Position numbers and translations under genes: made by a program. A stretch of 64,000 bases of DNA. Origin: Vibrio spartinae (GTDB lineage Bacteria; Pseudomonadota; Gammaproteobacteria; Enterobacterales; Vibrionaceae). The first letter of the stretch is position 1. The number at the start of each line of letters is the position of its first letter. The DNA lies in NCBI RefSeq assembly GCF_024347135.1, contig NZ_AP024907.1:2781001-2845000 (forward strand). Direction: 5' to 3'. The notes under the pieces were generated by a model. That model made no database searches, had not been told where the DNA came from, and saw only the letters and a list, made by a program, of their open reading frames with translations. This document shows, piece by piece, positions 7,521 through 16,725 of the stretch.

Positions 7521-9860
7521 TTAGATGCGAGATGCTGCCGCATAGTTTTTCAATAAATCAGGAACATCCAGTATTAATGCAATATGTCCGTCACTGGTAA
7601 TCGTTGCGCCAGCCATCCCCGGAGTTCCTTGCAGCAAATTATCCAACGGCTTAATCACAACTTCTTCTTGGCCTATCAATGTATCTACCACGAAACCAAC
7701 TCTTTGGTTCCCCAACTGTACAATGACAACATGCCCATGCCCTTTACGATGTTCAATAATGCCCTTACGAGGCGCAAGCCAATTTTGTAAATAGAACAAG
7801 GGGATGGATTTTTCGCGTACGATAATCGTCAGCTGTCCGTCCACCACATTCGTCCGGCTCAAATCCAGATGGAAAATCTCACTCACACTTGCCAGCGGTA
7901 ACGCGAACGGACTTCCTGCAACACCGACCATGAGTGTAGGCAGTATTGCCAGTGTCAACGGAACTTTGATAGCAATTTTGGTCCCTTTCCCAATTTCGGA
8001 GTCGATATCGATAGAACCATTCAGCGTATTAATCGCTGTTTTAACCACGTCCATACCAACACCACGGCCTGAGATGTCAGATATTTGATCTTTACTAGAG
8101 AATCCCGGCATGAAAATGAGGTTAAAGCACTCTTTATTTGTCAGACGAGAAGCGGCATCTTCATCCATGAGCCCTTTCTTAACAGCAATACCTCTCAGTT
8201 TATCCGGATTCATGCCCGCACCATCATCAATGATGCACAGTTCAATGTGGTCACCTTCTTGCGATGCAGATAACAACACTTTCCCAGTGCGAGATTTGCC
8301 GGATTTCACACGATCATCCGGCATTTCAATCCCATGGTCGACAGAGTTGCGGACCAAGTGAATCAGTGGGTCTGCAAGCGCTTCAACGAGGTTTTTATCC
8401 AGATCAGTCTCTTCACCACGCATTTCCAGCACAATGTCTTTCTTCAGGCTTCTCGCCAAATCCCGAACGACACGAGGAAAACGGCCGAATACTTTCTTGA
8501 TCGGCTGCATTCTCGTTTTCATGACAGCACCTTGCAGATCAGCCGTCACAACATCTAAATTCGATACAGCTTTTGACATTTCTTCATCATTGCTGTTCAA
8601 ACCAAGACTGAGCAGGCGATTCCGGACAAGGACCAACTCACCGACCATGTTCATGATGGTATCCAGTGTGGATGTATCCACACGGACACTCGCTTCAGCC
8701 TGTGGTTTTTTCACAGCAGCGACTTCTTTGGACTCCCGTGTCGCAACCTGTGTTTTCGCTTCTGGTTTCTCTTTGACTGGCGGAGTAACCGCTGGTTTCG
8801 CTTGCGCGCTCACTTTTGGTGCTGCGGATTCTTTTTTCGGAGGCTCTGCTACTTCCGCGACAGGCTCAACATTAGCCGATACCGGTCTGACCGCCATTTC
8901 CAATTCTTCTATCGACGGCCCTTTGCCAGCACCGTGTAACTCATCCAGCAATTTTTCGAACTCATCATCGGTCATCAGATCACTGTCACCGCCACTTGAG
9001 GCAGGTGTTGACGACTGAGCAGCTGGATCTACTGCTGGTGTTTTCTTCGGTGGTGGTGGCGCAGTAATTGGTTCGGCATCTTCAACGGAAGGTCCCTTCC
9101 CAACACCGTGCAACTCATCAAGTAATTTCTCGAATTCATCATCGGTAATATCACCACTATCACTTACTGTATGCTGCTGTGGTGATGCTTTAGATGTCTG
9201 ACCTGATTCTTTTGGCGTAGATTCATTTGATGTAGATGGAGAGCCATGTACCGGAGATTTCCCCTTACCATGGAGTTCATCCAACAGTCGCTCAAACTCA
9301 TCTTGGGTAATTTCATCAATCGATTGAGCACTTGACGGCTCAGAAGCCGCGTTGTTTTCTGGTGGCGGTGTTGGTTGAGGGATATCTTCAACAGATGCTG
9401 CAGGCTCTTCATCGAGCACTGATGTATCCGGGGATTGTCCGGTATCCTCTGATTCATCGTCATCTGCTGAAGCGGGCTGAGAAAGTCGGTGTAACTCTTC
9501 CAATAAGATTGGGTCTGCGGGTTCGAGTGGTTCACGATCTTGGACAGCTTGGAACTGTTCGTTCACAGTATCTAAAGCCCGTAACATTGTATCCATAAGA
9601 CCAGATGTTACTTTTCGCTGCCTGTTTCGTAATGTATCAAAAACATTTTCTGCACCGTGACAGGTTGCAACCAACTCAGTTAAAGCAAGGAAACCAGCGC
9701 CCCCTTTTACCGTATGGAACCCTCGAAAAATTGCATTTAAAAGGTCGTTATCTTCAGGATTATTTTCAAGCTCAACCAACTGCTCGGACAACAGCTCTAT
9801 TATTTCACCTGCCTCAACTAAAAAATCCTGTAAAATATCTTCGTCTAATTCGTAGCTCAT
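7521..9860 (-). CDS. cheA: Chemotaxis histidine kinase CheA with three linker repeats
   Basis: CheA autophosphorylates and passes phosphate to CheY and CheB. The P1 Hpt domain (about 5-125) carries the phospho-His H49 (GFHTVKGGAGF). The P3 dimerisation region begins near 390 (DTIMNMVGELVLVRNRLL). The P4 kinase domain has the N-box HLVRNSVDHGIE and G-boxes DDGAGM and GRGVGMDVV. The C-terminal P5 CheW-like domain ends the protein. There is no globular P2: residues 130-380 are Pro/Ser/Glu-rich and contain three near-identical peptides at about 183-201, 237-256 and 295-316 (core DEFEKLLDELHG). In vibrios the linker also holds the LID region that binds ParC/ParP. At 779 residues it is longer than E. 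coli CheA (654). Confidence 0.97.
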   Translation of the reverse strand: MSYELDEDILQDFLVEAGEIIELLSEQLVELENNPEDNDLLNAIFRGFHTVKGGAGFLALTELVATCHGAENVFDTLRNRQRKVTSGLMDTMLRALDTVNEQFQAVQDREPLEPADPILLEELHRLSQPASADDDESEDTGQSPDTSVLDEEPAASVEDIPQPTPPPENNAASEPSSAQSIDEITQDEFERLLDELHGKGKSPVHGSPSTSNESTPKESGQTSKASPQQHTVSDSGDITDDEFEKLLDELHGVGKGPSVEDAEPITAPPPPKKTPAVDPAAQSSTPASSGGDSDLMTDDEFEKLLDELHGAGKGPSIEELEMAVRPVSANVEPVAEVAEPPKKESAAPKVSAQAKPAVTPPVKEKPEAKTQVATRESKEVAAVKKPQAEASVRVDTSTLDTIMNMVGELVLVRNRLLSLGLNSNDEEMSKAVSNLDVVTADLQGAVMKTRMQPIKKVFGRFPRVVRDLARSLKKDIVLEMRGEETDLDKNLVEALADPLIHLVRNSVDHGIEMPDDRVKSGKSRTGKVLLSASQEGDHIELCIIDDGAGMNPDKLRGIAVKKGLMDEDAASRLTNKECFNLIFMPGFSSKDQISDISGRGVGMDVVKTAINTLNGSIDIDSEIGKGTKIAIKVPLTLAILPTLMVGVAGSPFALPLASVSEIFHLDLSRTNVVDGQLTIIVREKSIPLFYLQNWLAPRKGIIEHRKGHGHVVIVQLGNQRVGFVVDTLIGQEEVVIKPLDNLLQGTPGMAGATITSDGHIALILDVPDLLKNYAAASRI
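8913..9314 (-). repeat. Three dispersed copies of an about 20-codon repeat inside cheA
   Basis: Copies lie at about 9256-9314, 9093-9152 and 8913-8978, each encoding [IM]T[QD]DEFE[RK]LLDELHGxGK followed by [GS]P. The spacers between them differ in sequence and are Pro/Ser-rich, so selection seems to act on the peptide itself. The two downstream copies are almost identical in protein. Confidence 0.85.
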
Positions 9861-9869
9861 ACGGCACCT

Positions 9870-10592
9870 CTAAAAACCAAGACTCGATAACAAATCGTCA
9901 ACTTCGTCTTGAGATGAAACAGCATCACTTCTTTCATGAGGATTCAAAATTGGCCCCTCAGGAGCAGTGGCTTGATGTTTTGTATTATCTTCTTGTTGTT
10001 CTGATTGCTCTGTTCCAAACACGGTAAGAATATCAACCAATCGCTGCTCAACTTCATTCACCAGTGTGATAACCCGTCGAATAATCTGTCCCGTCAGGTC
10101 TTGGAAATCTTGAGCCATGAGAATGTCCATCAACTCGCCACGTAACTCCGAACTATCACCTTCAATCTGACTAAGTAGGTCATCAATTCTATGGCAGAGT
10201 GCTTTGAACTCATCTAATGCGATTCGGCCTTTCATGAGCTCGTTCCATTGAGGACGAACATCCAGAAGCGTCTGGTGCAATTGATCAGCGATAGGCATAC
10301 AGCGGTCAACGGCATCCATCGTTTTGTTAGCAGCAACCTCGGTTTTGGTAATGACATACTGGAGGCGGTCTTTTGCATCAGGAATTTCAGCTGTCGCAAT
10401 CTCACTCATCCGTTCATCAACGGTGAACTCCTTGATCGATTCATGCAGTTCTCGGGTCAGCTCGCCAATCTGCTGAAACATAGGTTCGGCAGACTTAGAC
10501 TTGTATATCGCCACCAATAATGCATTAGCTTCTTCTTTTTTGCCGCATTCCAATAAATGGACGAGCTGTTGTGCTTGTTCTAATTCAATCAT
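9870..10592 (-). CDS. cheZ: CheY phosphatase CheZ
   Basis: CheZ dephosphorylates CheY-P to end the motor signal. The 240-residue protein is mostly helical; the catalytic stretch AQDFQDLTGQIIRRV places the Asp/Gln pair at about D165 and Q169. After a Gln/Glu/Pro linker comes the C-terminal CheY-binding tail SSQDEVDDLLSSLGF, very close to the E. coli tail. It lies 9 bases before cheA and 70 after cheY. An ACCTGATCAGGT palindrome occupies 10630-10641 in the cheY-cheZ gap. Confidence 0.97.
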   Translation of the reverse strand: MIELEQAQQLVHLLECGKKEEANALLVAIYKSKSAEPMFQQIGELTRELHESIKEFTVDERMSEIATAEIPDAKDRLQYVITKTEVAANKTMDAVDRCMPIADQLHQTLLDVRPQWNELMKGRIALDEFKALCHRIDDLLSQIEGDSSELRGELMDILMAQDFQDLTGQIIRRVITLVNEVEQRLVDILTVFGTEQSEQQEDNTKHQATAPEGPILNPHERSDAVSSQDEVDDLLSSLGF

Positions 10593-10662
10593 CCTGAAGA
10601 GCCTTTATACGCGAATAAATGTTTCTCTTACCTGATCAGGTACTCAGATCAAAGTTCAAGAC

Positions 10663-11055
10663 TTATAAACGCTCAAAGATTTTATCCAACTTTTCCTTAA
10701 GCGTAGCCGCTGTAAATGGTTTGACAATATAGCCATTCACGCCGGCCTGAGCAGCTTCAATAATTTGCTCACGCTTCGCTTCGGCTGTAATCATCAACAC
10801 AGGAAGGTGCTTAAGCTCCTCATCAGAACGAATGTGTCTCAGTAAATCAATCCCTTGCATTCCCGGCATATTCCAGTCGGTCACGACAAAGTCAAAATCA
10901 CCTTTCTTAAGCATAGGCAAAGCCGTTAACCCGTCATCAGCTTCTTGAGTATTATTAAAACCCAAGTCGCGGAGCAGGTTTTTCACTATTCGGCGCATTG
11001 TTGAAAAATCGTCAACAATAAGGATTTTCATGTTTTTATTCAAAATTGCCTCCAC
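10663..11055 (-). CDS. cheY: Chemotaxis response regulator CheY (CheY3 type)
   Basis: CheY-P binds FliM at the flagellar switch and changes rotation. The single receiver domain has VDDFSTMRR (acidic pair D15/D16), phospho-acceptor D60 ([12 protein letters not shown]), the Thr in MITAEAK and K112 in IVKPFT. This is the CheY encoded with fliA in vibrios, CheY3 in V. cholerae. The start is uncertain: the frame opens at GTG 11055, but GGAGG lies inside the first codons (GTGGAGGC), so the TTG at 11041-11043, five bases after GGAGG, may be the real start, giving 126 residues. The same arrangement occurs at prmB. Confidence 0.95.
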   Translation of the reverse strand: MEAILNKNMKILIVDDFSTMRRIVKNLLRDLGFNNTQEADDGLTALPMLKKGDFDFVVTDWNMPGMQGIDLLRHIRSDEELKHLPVLMITAEAKREQIIEAAQAGVNGYIVKPFTAATLKEKLDKIFERL

Positions 11056-11076
11056 TGAGTATGAGATCAGTGATAT

Positions 11077-11808
11077 TTAGTCATTTTGTGTCCAAGAACG
11101 CAGCTTTGTTCTTAAACGCTGCATGGTTTGGCTCAATATTTGGCTTACGCGAGACTCACTTACACCAAGCACTTCACCAATTTCTTTTAAGTTTAGCTCT
11201 TCATCATAATAGAGCGAAAGTACTAAAGCTTCACGTTCGGGAAGCGATTTTATTGATTCAACCAATGCTTTACGAAATGATTCGTCAGCAACACCTTTAA
11301 ATGGTGAGTTATCATCACTATCAAAAGGTGATATTGCATCATCAGAAACACCTAAATCTTCGATGCCAACAATCCGAGAACTGTTTATATCGGTAATGAC
11401 GCCATGATATTGATCTAACGACATTCCCAGATGCTTAGCAACTTCTGTATCGGTCGGTTCACGATTTAATTCACCTTCAAGTACCGAAACTGCTTGGCTG
11501 ATCTCACGATTATATTTATGAACAGATCGAGGAACCCAGTCTCCACGACGAATATCATCCAACATTGCACCGCGAATACGGATCCCCGCATAAGTTTCAA
11601 AACTGGCACCTTTACTATTATCATAGTTTTTTTGCGCTTCGAGTAGTCCGATCATGCCCGCTTGAATTAAATCTTCGACCTGAACACTCGGTGGTAACCG
11701 TCCGATCAAGTGGTGTGCGATACGCTTAACCAATACAGAATACTTTTCCAGAAAAGCCTGCTGATTATTGAGATTTCCATATTGATCGTACGTCAGCGCC
11801 TTATTCAC
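11077..11808 (-). CDS. fliA: Flagellar sigma factor FliA (sigma-28)
   Basis: FliA directs RNA polymerase to late flagellar and chemotaxis promoters. The 243-residue protein shows region 2 (VEDLIQAGMIGLLEAQKNYD, SFETYAGIRIRGAMLDDIR), region 3 (EISQAVSVLEGELNREPTD) and region 4 with a helix-turn-helix (LNLKEIGEVLGVSESRVSQI). The GTG at 11808 is preferred over TTG 11811: it follows AGGGGA by 8 bases and gives the family N-terminus MNKALTYD. The start overlaps the flhG stop by 8 bases. cheY follows 21 bases later, coupling switch output to the late sigma factor. Confidence 0.96.
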   Translation of the reverse strand: MNKALTYDQYGNLNNQQAFLEKYSVLVKRIAHHLIGRLPPSVQVEDLIQAGMIGLLEAQKNYDNSKGASFETYAGIRIRGAMLDDIRRGDWVPRSVHKYNREISQAVSVLEGELNREPTDTEVAKHLGMSLDQYHGVITDINSSRIVGIEDLGVSDDAISPFDSDDNSPFKGVADESFRKALVESIKSLPEREALVLSLYYDEELNLKEIGEVLGVSESRVSQILSQTMQRLRTKLRSWTQND

Positions 11809-12688
11809 CAAAAGGTTCCCCTACTATTTCAGTTCGATTTAGCAACCGTTCAACAAAAAATTCCAAATGGCCGCTCGGTGTTTTGGGTATTGGCCATGTT
11901 AATGCTTTATTCGCCAAAGAGCTAATCGCAAGCGATGCCGGTGAGCGTGGAAATGCATCAACAATGATTTTTTGTTTTTTCACCGCCTGACGCACATTAT
12001 CATCTAAAGGTATACATGCGACGAGTTCTATGCCGACATTGAGGAACCGCTCTGTGACTAAGGTCAACTTCGCGAACAATTCACGCCCTTCCCGATAACT
12101 CCGCACCATGTTCGCAACAATTTTAAAACGCGGCACCTGATGCTCACGACTCAATAACTTAATTAAAGCATAAGCATCGGTAATTGATGTGGGTTCATCA
12201 CAAACAACGACAACAACATCCTGCGCCGCCCGAGCGAAGCTCACAACCATATCAGAAATACCAGCTGCCGTGTCAACCAACAGCACGTCCATTTCTTCTT
12301 CCAGACTACCAAATGCCCGAATTAACCCGATATGTTGCGCATGGGACAACTCAACCATGGACTTAGTGCCGGAAGTCGCTGGGATAATTCTAATCCCATA
12401 TGGTCCTTCAACGATAGCATCTTTTAACTCACACTCACCAGCTAGGACATGTCCCAGATTCTTTTTGGGACGAATACCTAACATGACATCTACGTTTGCC
12501 AATCCCAGGTCAGCATCAAGTACCATTACTTTTTTGCCCTGACGAGCCATACTCATTGCCATACCCAAAGTTACGTTGGTTTTCCCAACGCCACCTTTCC
12601 CACCAGTCACTGCAATCACTTTTGTCAGTGTTGGTTGGCTTAAACGGCGTAAGCCGCTTGCTTGGTCGAAAATCATTTTATCTGTCAT
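11801..12688 (-). CDS. flhG: FlhG (FleN), MinD-like ATPase controlling flagellar number
   Basis: FlhG limits polar flagella to one, acting on FlhF and the master regulator FlrA. The 295-residue protein begins with DQASGLRRL (residues 8-16), the DQAxxLR helix that activates the FlhF GTPase. The deviant Walker A GGKGGVGKT (29-37), VLDADLGLANVDVMLG and DTAAGIS follow. The frame could extend 18 codons to 12742 inside flhF, but ATG 12688 gives the usual FlhG N-terminus and length and falls just past the flhF stop. The C-terminus is expected to hold a membrane-targeting helix (HLEFFVERLLNRTE). Confidence 0.95.
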   Translation of the reverse strand: MTDKMIFDQASGLRRLSQPTLTKVIAVTGGKGGVGKTNVTLGMAMSMARQGKKVMVLDADLGLANVDVMLGIRPKKNLGHVLAGECELKDAIVEGPYGIRIIPATSGTKSMVELSHAQHIGLIRAFGSLEEEMDVLLVDTAAGISDMVVSFARAAQDVVVVVCDEPTSITDAYALIKLLSREHQVPRFKIVANMVRSYREGRELFAKLTLVTERFLNVGIELVACIPLDDNVRQAVKKQKIIVDAFPRSPASLAISSLANKALTWPIPKTPSGHLEFFVERLLNRTEIVGEPFGE

Positions 12689-12701
12689 ATTTATTCGCCG
12701 C

Positions 12702-14216
12702 CTAGATTCTCTCTGAGTCACTGCTCCAGTAGTGAGGCTCATTGTCAGCCGACTTCTCTAGCAATTCGTTCGCTTTCGCTACCATATATTTTGGCTGAGC
12801 AATCACAATATCTTCAGGGACACGCTGGCCATTCGCGATATAAGCGACTGGTAACGCATTTTCTACCACCACACTCACAAACTCTCCCAAACTCAAGGAT
12901 TCATCCAATTTAGTCATGATGCATCCGGATAAGGGAATTCGTCTGAAGTGGTCAATGGTTTCCTGAAGTACCTTTCTCTGTGCTGTTGCTGGTAAAACTA
13001 AATAACTTTTGATCACTCCACCACGGTCCTGCATTAAAGTGTCAAGTTGTTCAGACAAGCGCACATCTCTTTGCCCCATACCTGCTGTATCCACAAGAAT
13101 CAGACGTCGATTTCGTAACTGTTGAACTACATCGGCTAACTCGTTGGAATCTTTAGCAACTTTTACTGGGCATCCCATAATCCTGCCATATATCGCTAAT
13201 TGCTCATGGGCACCAATACGATAAGTATCCGTTGTTACCAGCGCGACATTATCCGAACCGTATTCCATTGCTGCTCTGGCAGCCAATTTTGCAACGGTTG
13301 TCGTTTTCCCGACACCCGTCGGCCCGAGCAAGGCGACAATCCCGCCTCGCTTTAAAATATCCTGATTGACGACCGGAATCTGATCCGACACTAACCCAAG
13401 TAAAGCGCGCCATGCTTTGGGTGGTGGTGTATCTTCCGGTATATAACAAGCAAGCTGATCCGCCAGTTCCAGTGACAGTCCCATCCGAGACAATCGCTTG
13501 ATTAACATGGCTCGGAGAGGCTCTCGACGCTCAACCTCTTGCCACATTAAGCCGGAAACCTGATGTTCCAGAAGACGACGAATCGAGTTGATATCTTCTT
13601 TCATCAAATCAAAATCCTGCGTATTCTGAACGTCTTCTTCGCGTTTCTGGCGACGCTCATAACGAGAAGGATCGAGTTGAGGCTTGTGCTGTGCTTCGCG
13701 CTCTTCCCATCGACTGACGGGCGAGTGATCTCCGTTGCGTGAAGTGCCATTGCTCGCTGAAGCATCTTTTTCTTTGGCTTGACGCTGTAGCAAAGACGAC
13801 AGCGAATCTTCACGTGTCGGCTCTTCGTCTGACTGAGCTGGCGTATACTGTTTCAGTAAATTGGCAAAGCGGTTGGTCATTGAACCACGTTGACTGGACG
13901 GCTGTTGCTGCCGTTGGGGTTTCTGAAGCGTTGCCGCAGTCCGTTGACCGAGTTGGACGCGATCCTCTTCTAGCTCACGTCGTCTGGATGAAGTGACGGA
14001 AGGTGAAGGTTGAGGCGCATCCCGGTAACGCGGTTGAGAATTATAACCGTGAACTTGTGTCTTGGGAGCGGCGGTATCGCTGTCAACCGCAGCAACGATT
14101 TCTACCCCACCTGCAACTTTTTTATTAGACATGATCACCGCATCAACCCCAAGTTCCTCTTTCACTTGAAGTAGTGCTGTTTTCATATCTTTAGCAAAAA
14201 ATCGTTTTATCTTCAA
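12702..14216 (-). CDS. flhF: FlhF, SRP-type GTPase for polar flagellar placement
   Basis: FlhF marks the pole where the flagellum is built. The 504-residue protein has a small basic N-terminal region (1-45, MKIKRFFAKDMKTALLQVK), a long charged, Gln/Arg-rich linker (about 50-200), an N domain (about 205-285) and a GTPase G domain (about 290-490). G1 is GPTGVGKTTT (298-307), followed by TTDTYRIGAHEQL, LVDTAGMGQRD and MTKLDESLSLG. The NG domain order matches Ffh/FtsY, but the linker and the neighbours flhA and flhG identify FlhF. It starts 28 bases after flhA. Confidence 0.97.
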   Translation of the reverse strand: MKIKRFFAKDMKTALLQVKEELGVDAVIMSNKKVAGGVEIVAAVDSDTAAPKTQVHGYNSQPRYRDAPQPSPSVTSSRRRELEEDRVQLGQRTAATLQKPQRQQQPSSQRGSMTNRFANLLKQYTPAQSDEEPTREDSLSSLLQRQAKEKDASASNGTSRNGDHSPVSRWEEREAQHKPQLDPSRYERRQKREEDVQNTQDFDLMKEDINSIRRLLEHQVSGLMWQEVERREPLRAMLIKRLSRMGLSLELADQLACYIPEDTPPPKAWRALLGLVSDQIPVVNQDILKRGGIVALLGPTGVGKTTTVAKLAARAAMEYGSDNVALVTTDTYRIGAHEQLAIYGRIMGCPVKVAKDSNELADVVQQLRNRRLILVDTAGMGQRDVRLSEQLDTLMQDRGGVIKSYLVLPATAQRKVLQETIDHFRRIPLSGCIMTKLDESLSLGEFVSVVVENALPVAYIANGQRVPEDIVIAQPKYMVAKANELLEKSADNEPHYWSSDSERI

Positions 14217-14244
14217 AGCAGCAACCCACCATCATGTTTATCTG

Positions 14245-16338
14245 CTAGTTACCGACAGCCTGTACAATTCGAATCTGTTTCTCGTCAGGAATCTCCTGAT
14301 AAGAAAGTACGCGCAAGTTGGGTATCGTATTTTTCACAAATTTAGCCAGTGTGGCGCGCAGAACACCCGATGTGAGTAGAACTGCCGGCTCACCTTTCAA
14401 CTCCTGCTCCTGAGTCGCCTGACTCAAAGAAGATTGAAGCCGCTCAGCGAGACCAGGTTCAATCCCTGCAGACTCTCCACCTGACGCCTGCATTGTCTGA
14501 TGCAATAATTGTTCCAATTCAGGAATCAGTGTAATCACTGGCAATTCTGGCTCTATACCATTGATTTCCTGAACAATTAGACGTCTTAGGGAAATTCGAG
14601 CAGCAGCCGTCAAAATGTCAGGTTCTTGACTCTTCCCAGAATATTCTGCGAGGGTTTGAACAATGGTGCGAATGTCACGGATCGGGATCGCCTCATTCAA
14701 TAAATTTTGCAGAACTTTAACGACGGTGCCTAATGGCAGTTGGTCCGGCACAAAGTTCTCGACCAGTTTTGGCGCACTACGCGATAACATCTCCAACAAA
14801 TTCTGAACTTCTTCGTGACCGATCAGCTGGGCAGCATTATTCGTGAGTAACTGACTCAAATGGGTCGCTAAGACCGTCGATGAATCGACAACGGTATAAC
14901 CCAATGCCTGAGCATGTTCTCGCTGATCTTCACGAATCCAAACCGCTTCTAAGCCAAATGCAGGGTCAAAGGTCTGTTCGCCGTCAATCAGTCCATAGAC
15001 TTGCCCCGGATTAATTGCTAACTCCTGATCAGGCCGAATTTCAGCTTCCCCGACAGCAACGCCCATCAAAGTAATCCGGTAACTGTTCGGGGTTAACTCG
15101 AGATTATCCCGGATATGAACAGGCGGGATCAGAAAACCAAAATCTTGTGAGAGTTTCTTTCTGACGCCTTTTACCCGCTCTAATAATTCACCGCCTTGAT
15201 CGCGATCCACCAGCGGGATTAACCGATAGCCCACTTCCAACCCAATAATATCAACCGGCTGAACGTCATCCCAAGACAGCTCTTTTAACTTCGGAGACTC
15301 AGTATCCATTTCTGCAGGCAATTGCTCGTTTTCAGCGGCTTTATCTTGTTTTTTATGTAACCAATAGGCGCCACCGCCAGCCAGAGAAGCCAGTAGCAAA
15401 AAAGCAAAATGAGGCATACCGGGCACGATTCCCATCACACCTAAAATTGCAGCCGTGATCATGAGTGCTTTCGGATTGTCGAACAGCTGGAAGATCAGCT
15501 GCTGCCCCATATCTTCATCGGTATTTTGACGCGTCACCATGATCGCAGCACCGATAGACAGGAGCAATGACGGAATTTGTGCGACCAAACCGTCACCAAT
15601 CGTCAGCAAAGTATATATCTGAATTGCCTCACCGAAACTCAGATCATACTGGATCATCCCAATGGTCAATCCACCGACAATGTTGATGAATAGGATGAGA
15701 ATCCCCGCTATCGCATCACCTTTCACAAACTTTGAAGCACCGTCCATTGAACCGTAAAAGTCAGCTTCTTTCGTCACTTCAAACCGACGAAGACGAGCTT
15801 GCTCTTGCTCTATCAATCCGGCATTCAAATCAGCATCAATTGCCATCTGTTTCCCGGGCAATGCATCTAACGTAAAGCGAGCACTTACTTCGGAAATCCG
15901 GCCAGCCCCTTTGGTGACAACCATAAAGTTAATAATCATCAAAATCAGGAAAACCACCAGACCCACAGCATAGTTCCCACCAATCACCACGCTACCGAAT
16001 GCTTCTATCACACTACCGGCAGCCCCCGGGCCGCCATGACCATACAATAAAACAACCCGAGTCGATGCGACGTTCAATGCTAAGCGCAATAACGTTGCTA
16101 TCAGCAATACAGAAGGAAAAGCAGCGAAGTCGAGTGGTCTGCGCGTATAGACGGTCACCAACAAGACGACCATCGACAAAGCAATGTTAAACGTAAAAAA
16201 GAGGTCCAACATAAATGCCGGGATAGGCAAAACCACCATCCCCAGCGTTGCAAGTACCATGACAGGAGCACCGATAGCAGGGATCGTTCGCCGTGGCATG
16301 GCCGGTAATTTGTCAGCAAATGGCAGCGTAAACTTCAT
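14245..16338 (-). CDS. flhA: Flagellar export gate protein FlhA
   Basis: FlhA is the large gate subunit of the flagellar type III export apparatus in the inner membrane and docks export cargo through its cytosolic domain. The 697-residue protein has about eight transmembrane segments in the first 330 residues. The FHIPEP family signature is clear (RISEVSARFTLDALPGKQMA, then IDADLNAG). A linker near 330-365 leads to the cytosolic domain with DVIGLEVGYRLIPLVD-like and PPVHIRDNLELTPNSYRI stretches. It is the first gene of the minus-strand operon that runs through the chemotaxis genes; a sigma-54 promoter lies about 85 bases upstream. Confidence 0.97.
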   Translation of the reverse strand: MKFTLPFADKLPAMPRRTIPAIGAPVMVLATLGMVVLPIPAFMLDLFFTFNIALSMVVLLVTVYTRRPLDFAAFPSVLLIATLLRLALNVASTRVVLLYGHGGPGAAGSVIEAFGSVVIGGNYAVGLVVFLILMIINFMVVTKGAGRISEVSARFTLDALPGKQMAIDADLNAGLIEQEQARLRRFEVTKEADFYGSMDGASKFVKGDAIAGILILFINIVGGLTIGMIQYDLSFGEAIQIYTLLTIGDGLVAQIPSLLLSIGAAIMVTRQNTDEDMGQQLIFQLFDNPKALMITAAILGVMGIVPGMPHFAFLLLASLAGGGAYWLHKKQDKAAENEQLPAEMDTESPKLKELSWDDVQPVDIIGLEVGYRLIPLVDRDQGGELLERVKGVRKKLSQDFGFLIPPVHIRDNLELTPNSYRITLMGVAVGEAEIRPDQELAINPGQVYGLIDGEQTFDPAFGLEAVWIREDQREHAQALGYTVVDSSTVLATHLSQLLTNNAAQLIGHEEVQNLLEMLSRSAPKLVENFVPDQLPLGTVVKVLQNLLNEAIPIRDIRTIVQTLAEYSGKSQEPDILTAAARISLRRLIVQEINGIEPELPVITLIPELEQLLHQTMQASGGESAGIEPGLAERLQSSLSQATQEQELKGEPAVLLTSGVLRATLAKFVKNTIPNLRVLSYQEIPDEKQIRIVQAVGN

Positions 16339-16725
16339 AGATGACCGTTCATAATTCTCTGTTGGGAGTTGAAGAGCCTGAATTTCAGGCCGTCATTGGG
16401 AATTTTGGGATTTCTCGGTTCATGCAATAATTGCACCATAAACATGTCAAATTTATGGCTCGCTGGCTTAGTTATCACTCAGAGCACTGAAATGATCTGG
16501 ATGAACCCAGAATAATAGCGCTGAACAAGGAATGGATCATAGAAATGGCGTCATATACAACAAAGATAGGAAATCAATCACTCTGGGACCATCACAAGGG
16601 ACAAACGTCAATAACCCAACATGACTCCCTCTTTGACTTCAGATTGGGGGGAACATACTGCCTCACTGTTCCTCCCTTTCTGACAAAGGTCTGTGAACCC
16701 GTCTTGAACCGCAATCACCGGCAAA
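16339..16725. other. 387-bp intergenic region between flhA and sixA
   Basis: It contains the sigma-54 promoter (16423-16438) and a 15-bp palindrome GCCTGAATTTCAGGC (16376-16390) in the flhA leader. The rest, where FlrA-type activator sites would be expected, shows no ORF with coding character or recognisable motif. Confidence 0.7.
16423..16438 (-). promoter_or_regulatory. Sigma-54 (RpoN) promoter of flhA
   Basis: Read on the minus strand the site is TGGTGCAATTATTGCA. GG at -24 and GC at -12 are correctly spaced, against the consensus TGGCACN5TTGCA. Transcription would start near 16411, some 70 bases before the flhA ATG. It fits the Vibrio flagellar hierarchy, in which flhA-operon transcription is RpoN- and FlrA-dependent. 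Confidence 0.88.

Noticed and set aside
8434..9018. 194-residue plus-strand frame opposite cheA
   Set aside because: It is the antisense of the cheA linker, Ser/Thr/Ala-rich by codon mirroring, with no motif or ribosome site.
12689..12742. 18-codon extension of flhG into flhF
   Set aside because: The known FlhG N-terminus with the DQAxxLR helix begins at ATG 12688; the extension overlaps flhF.
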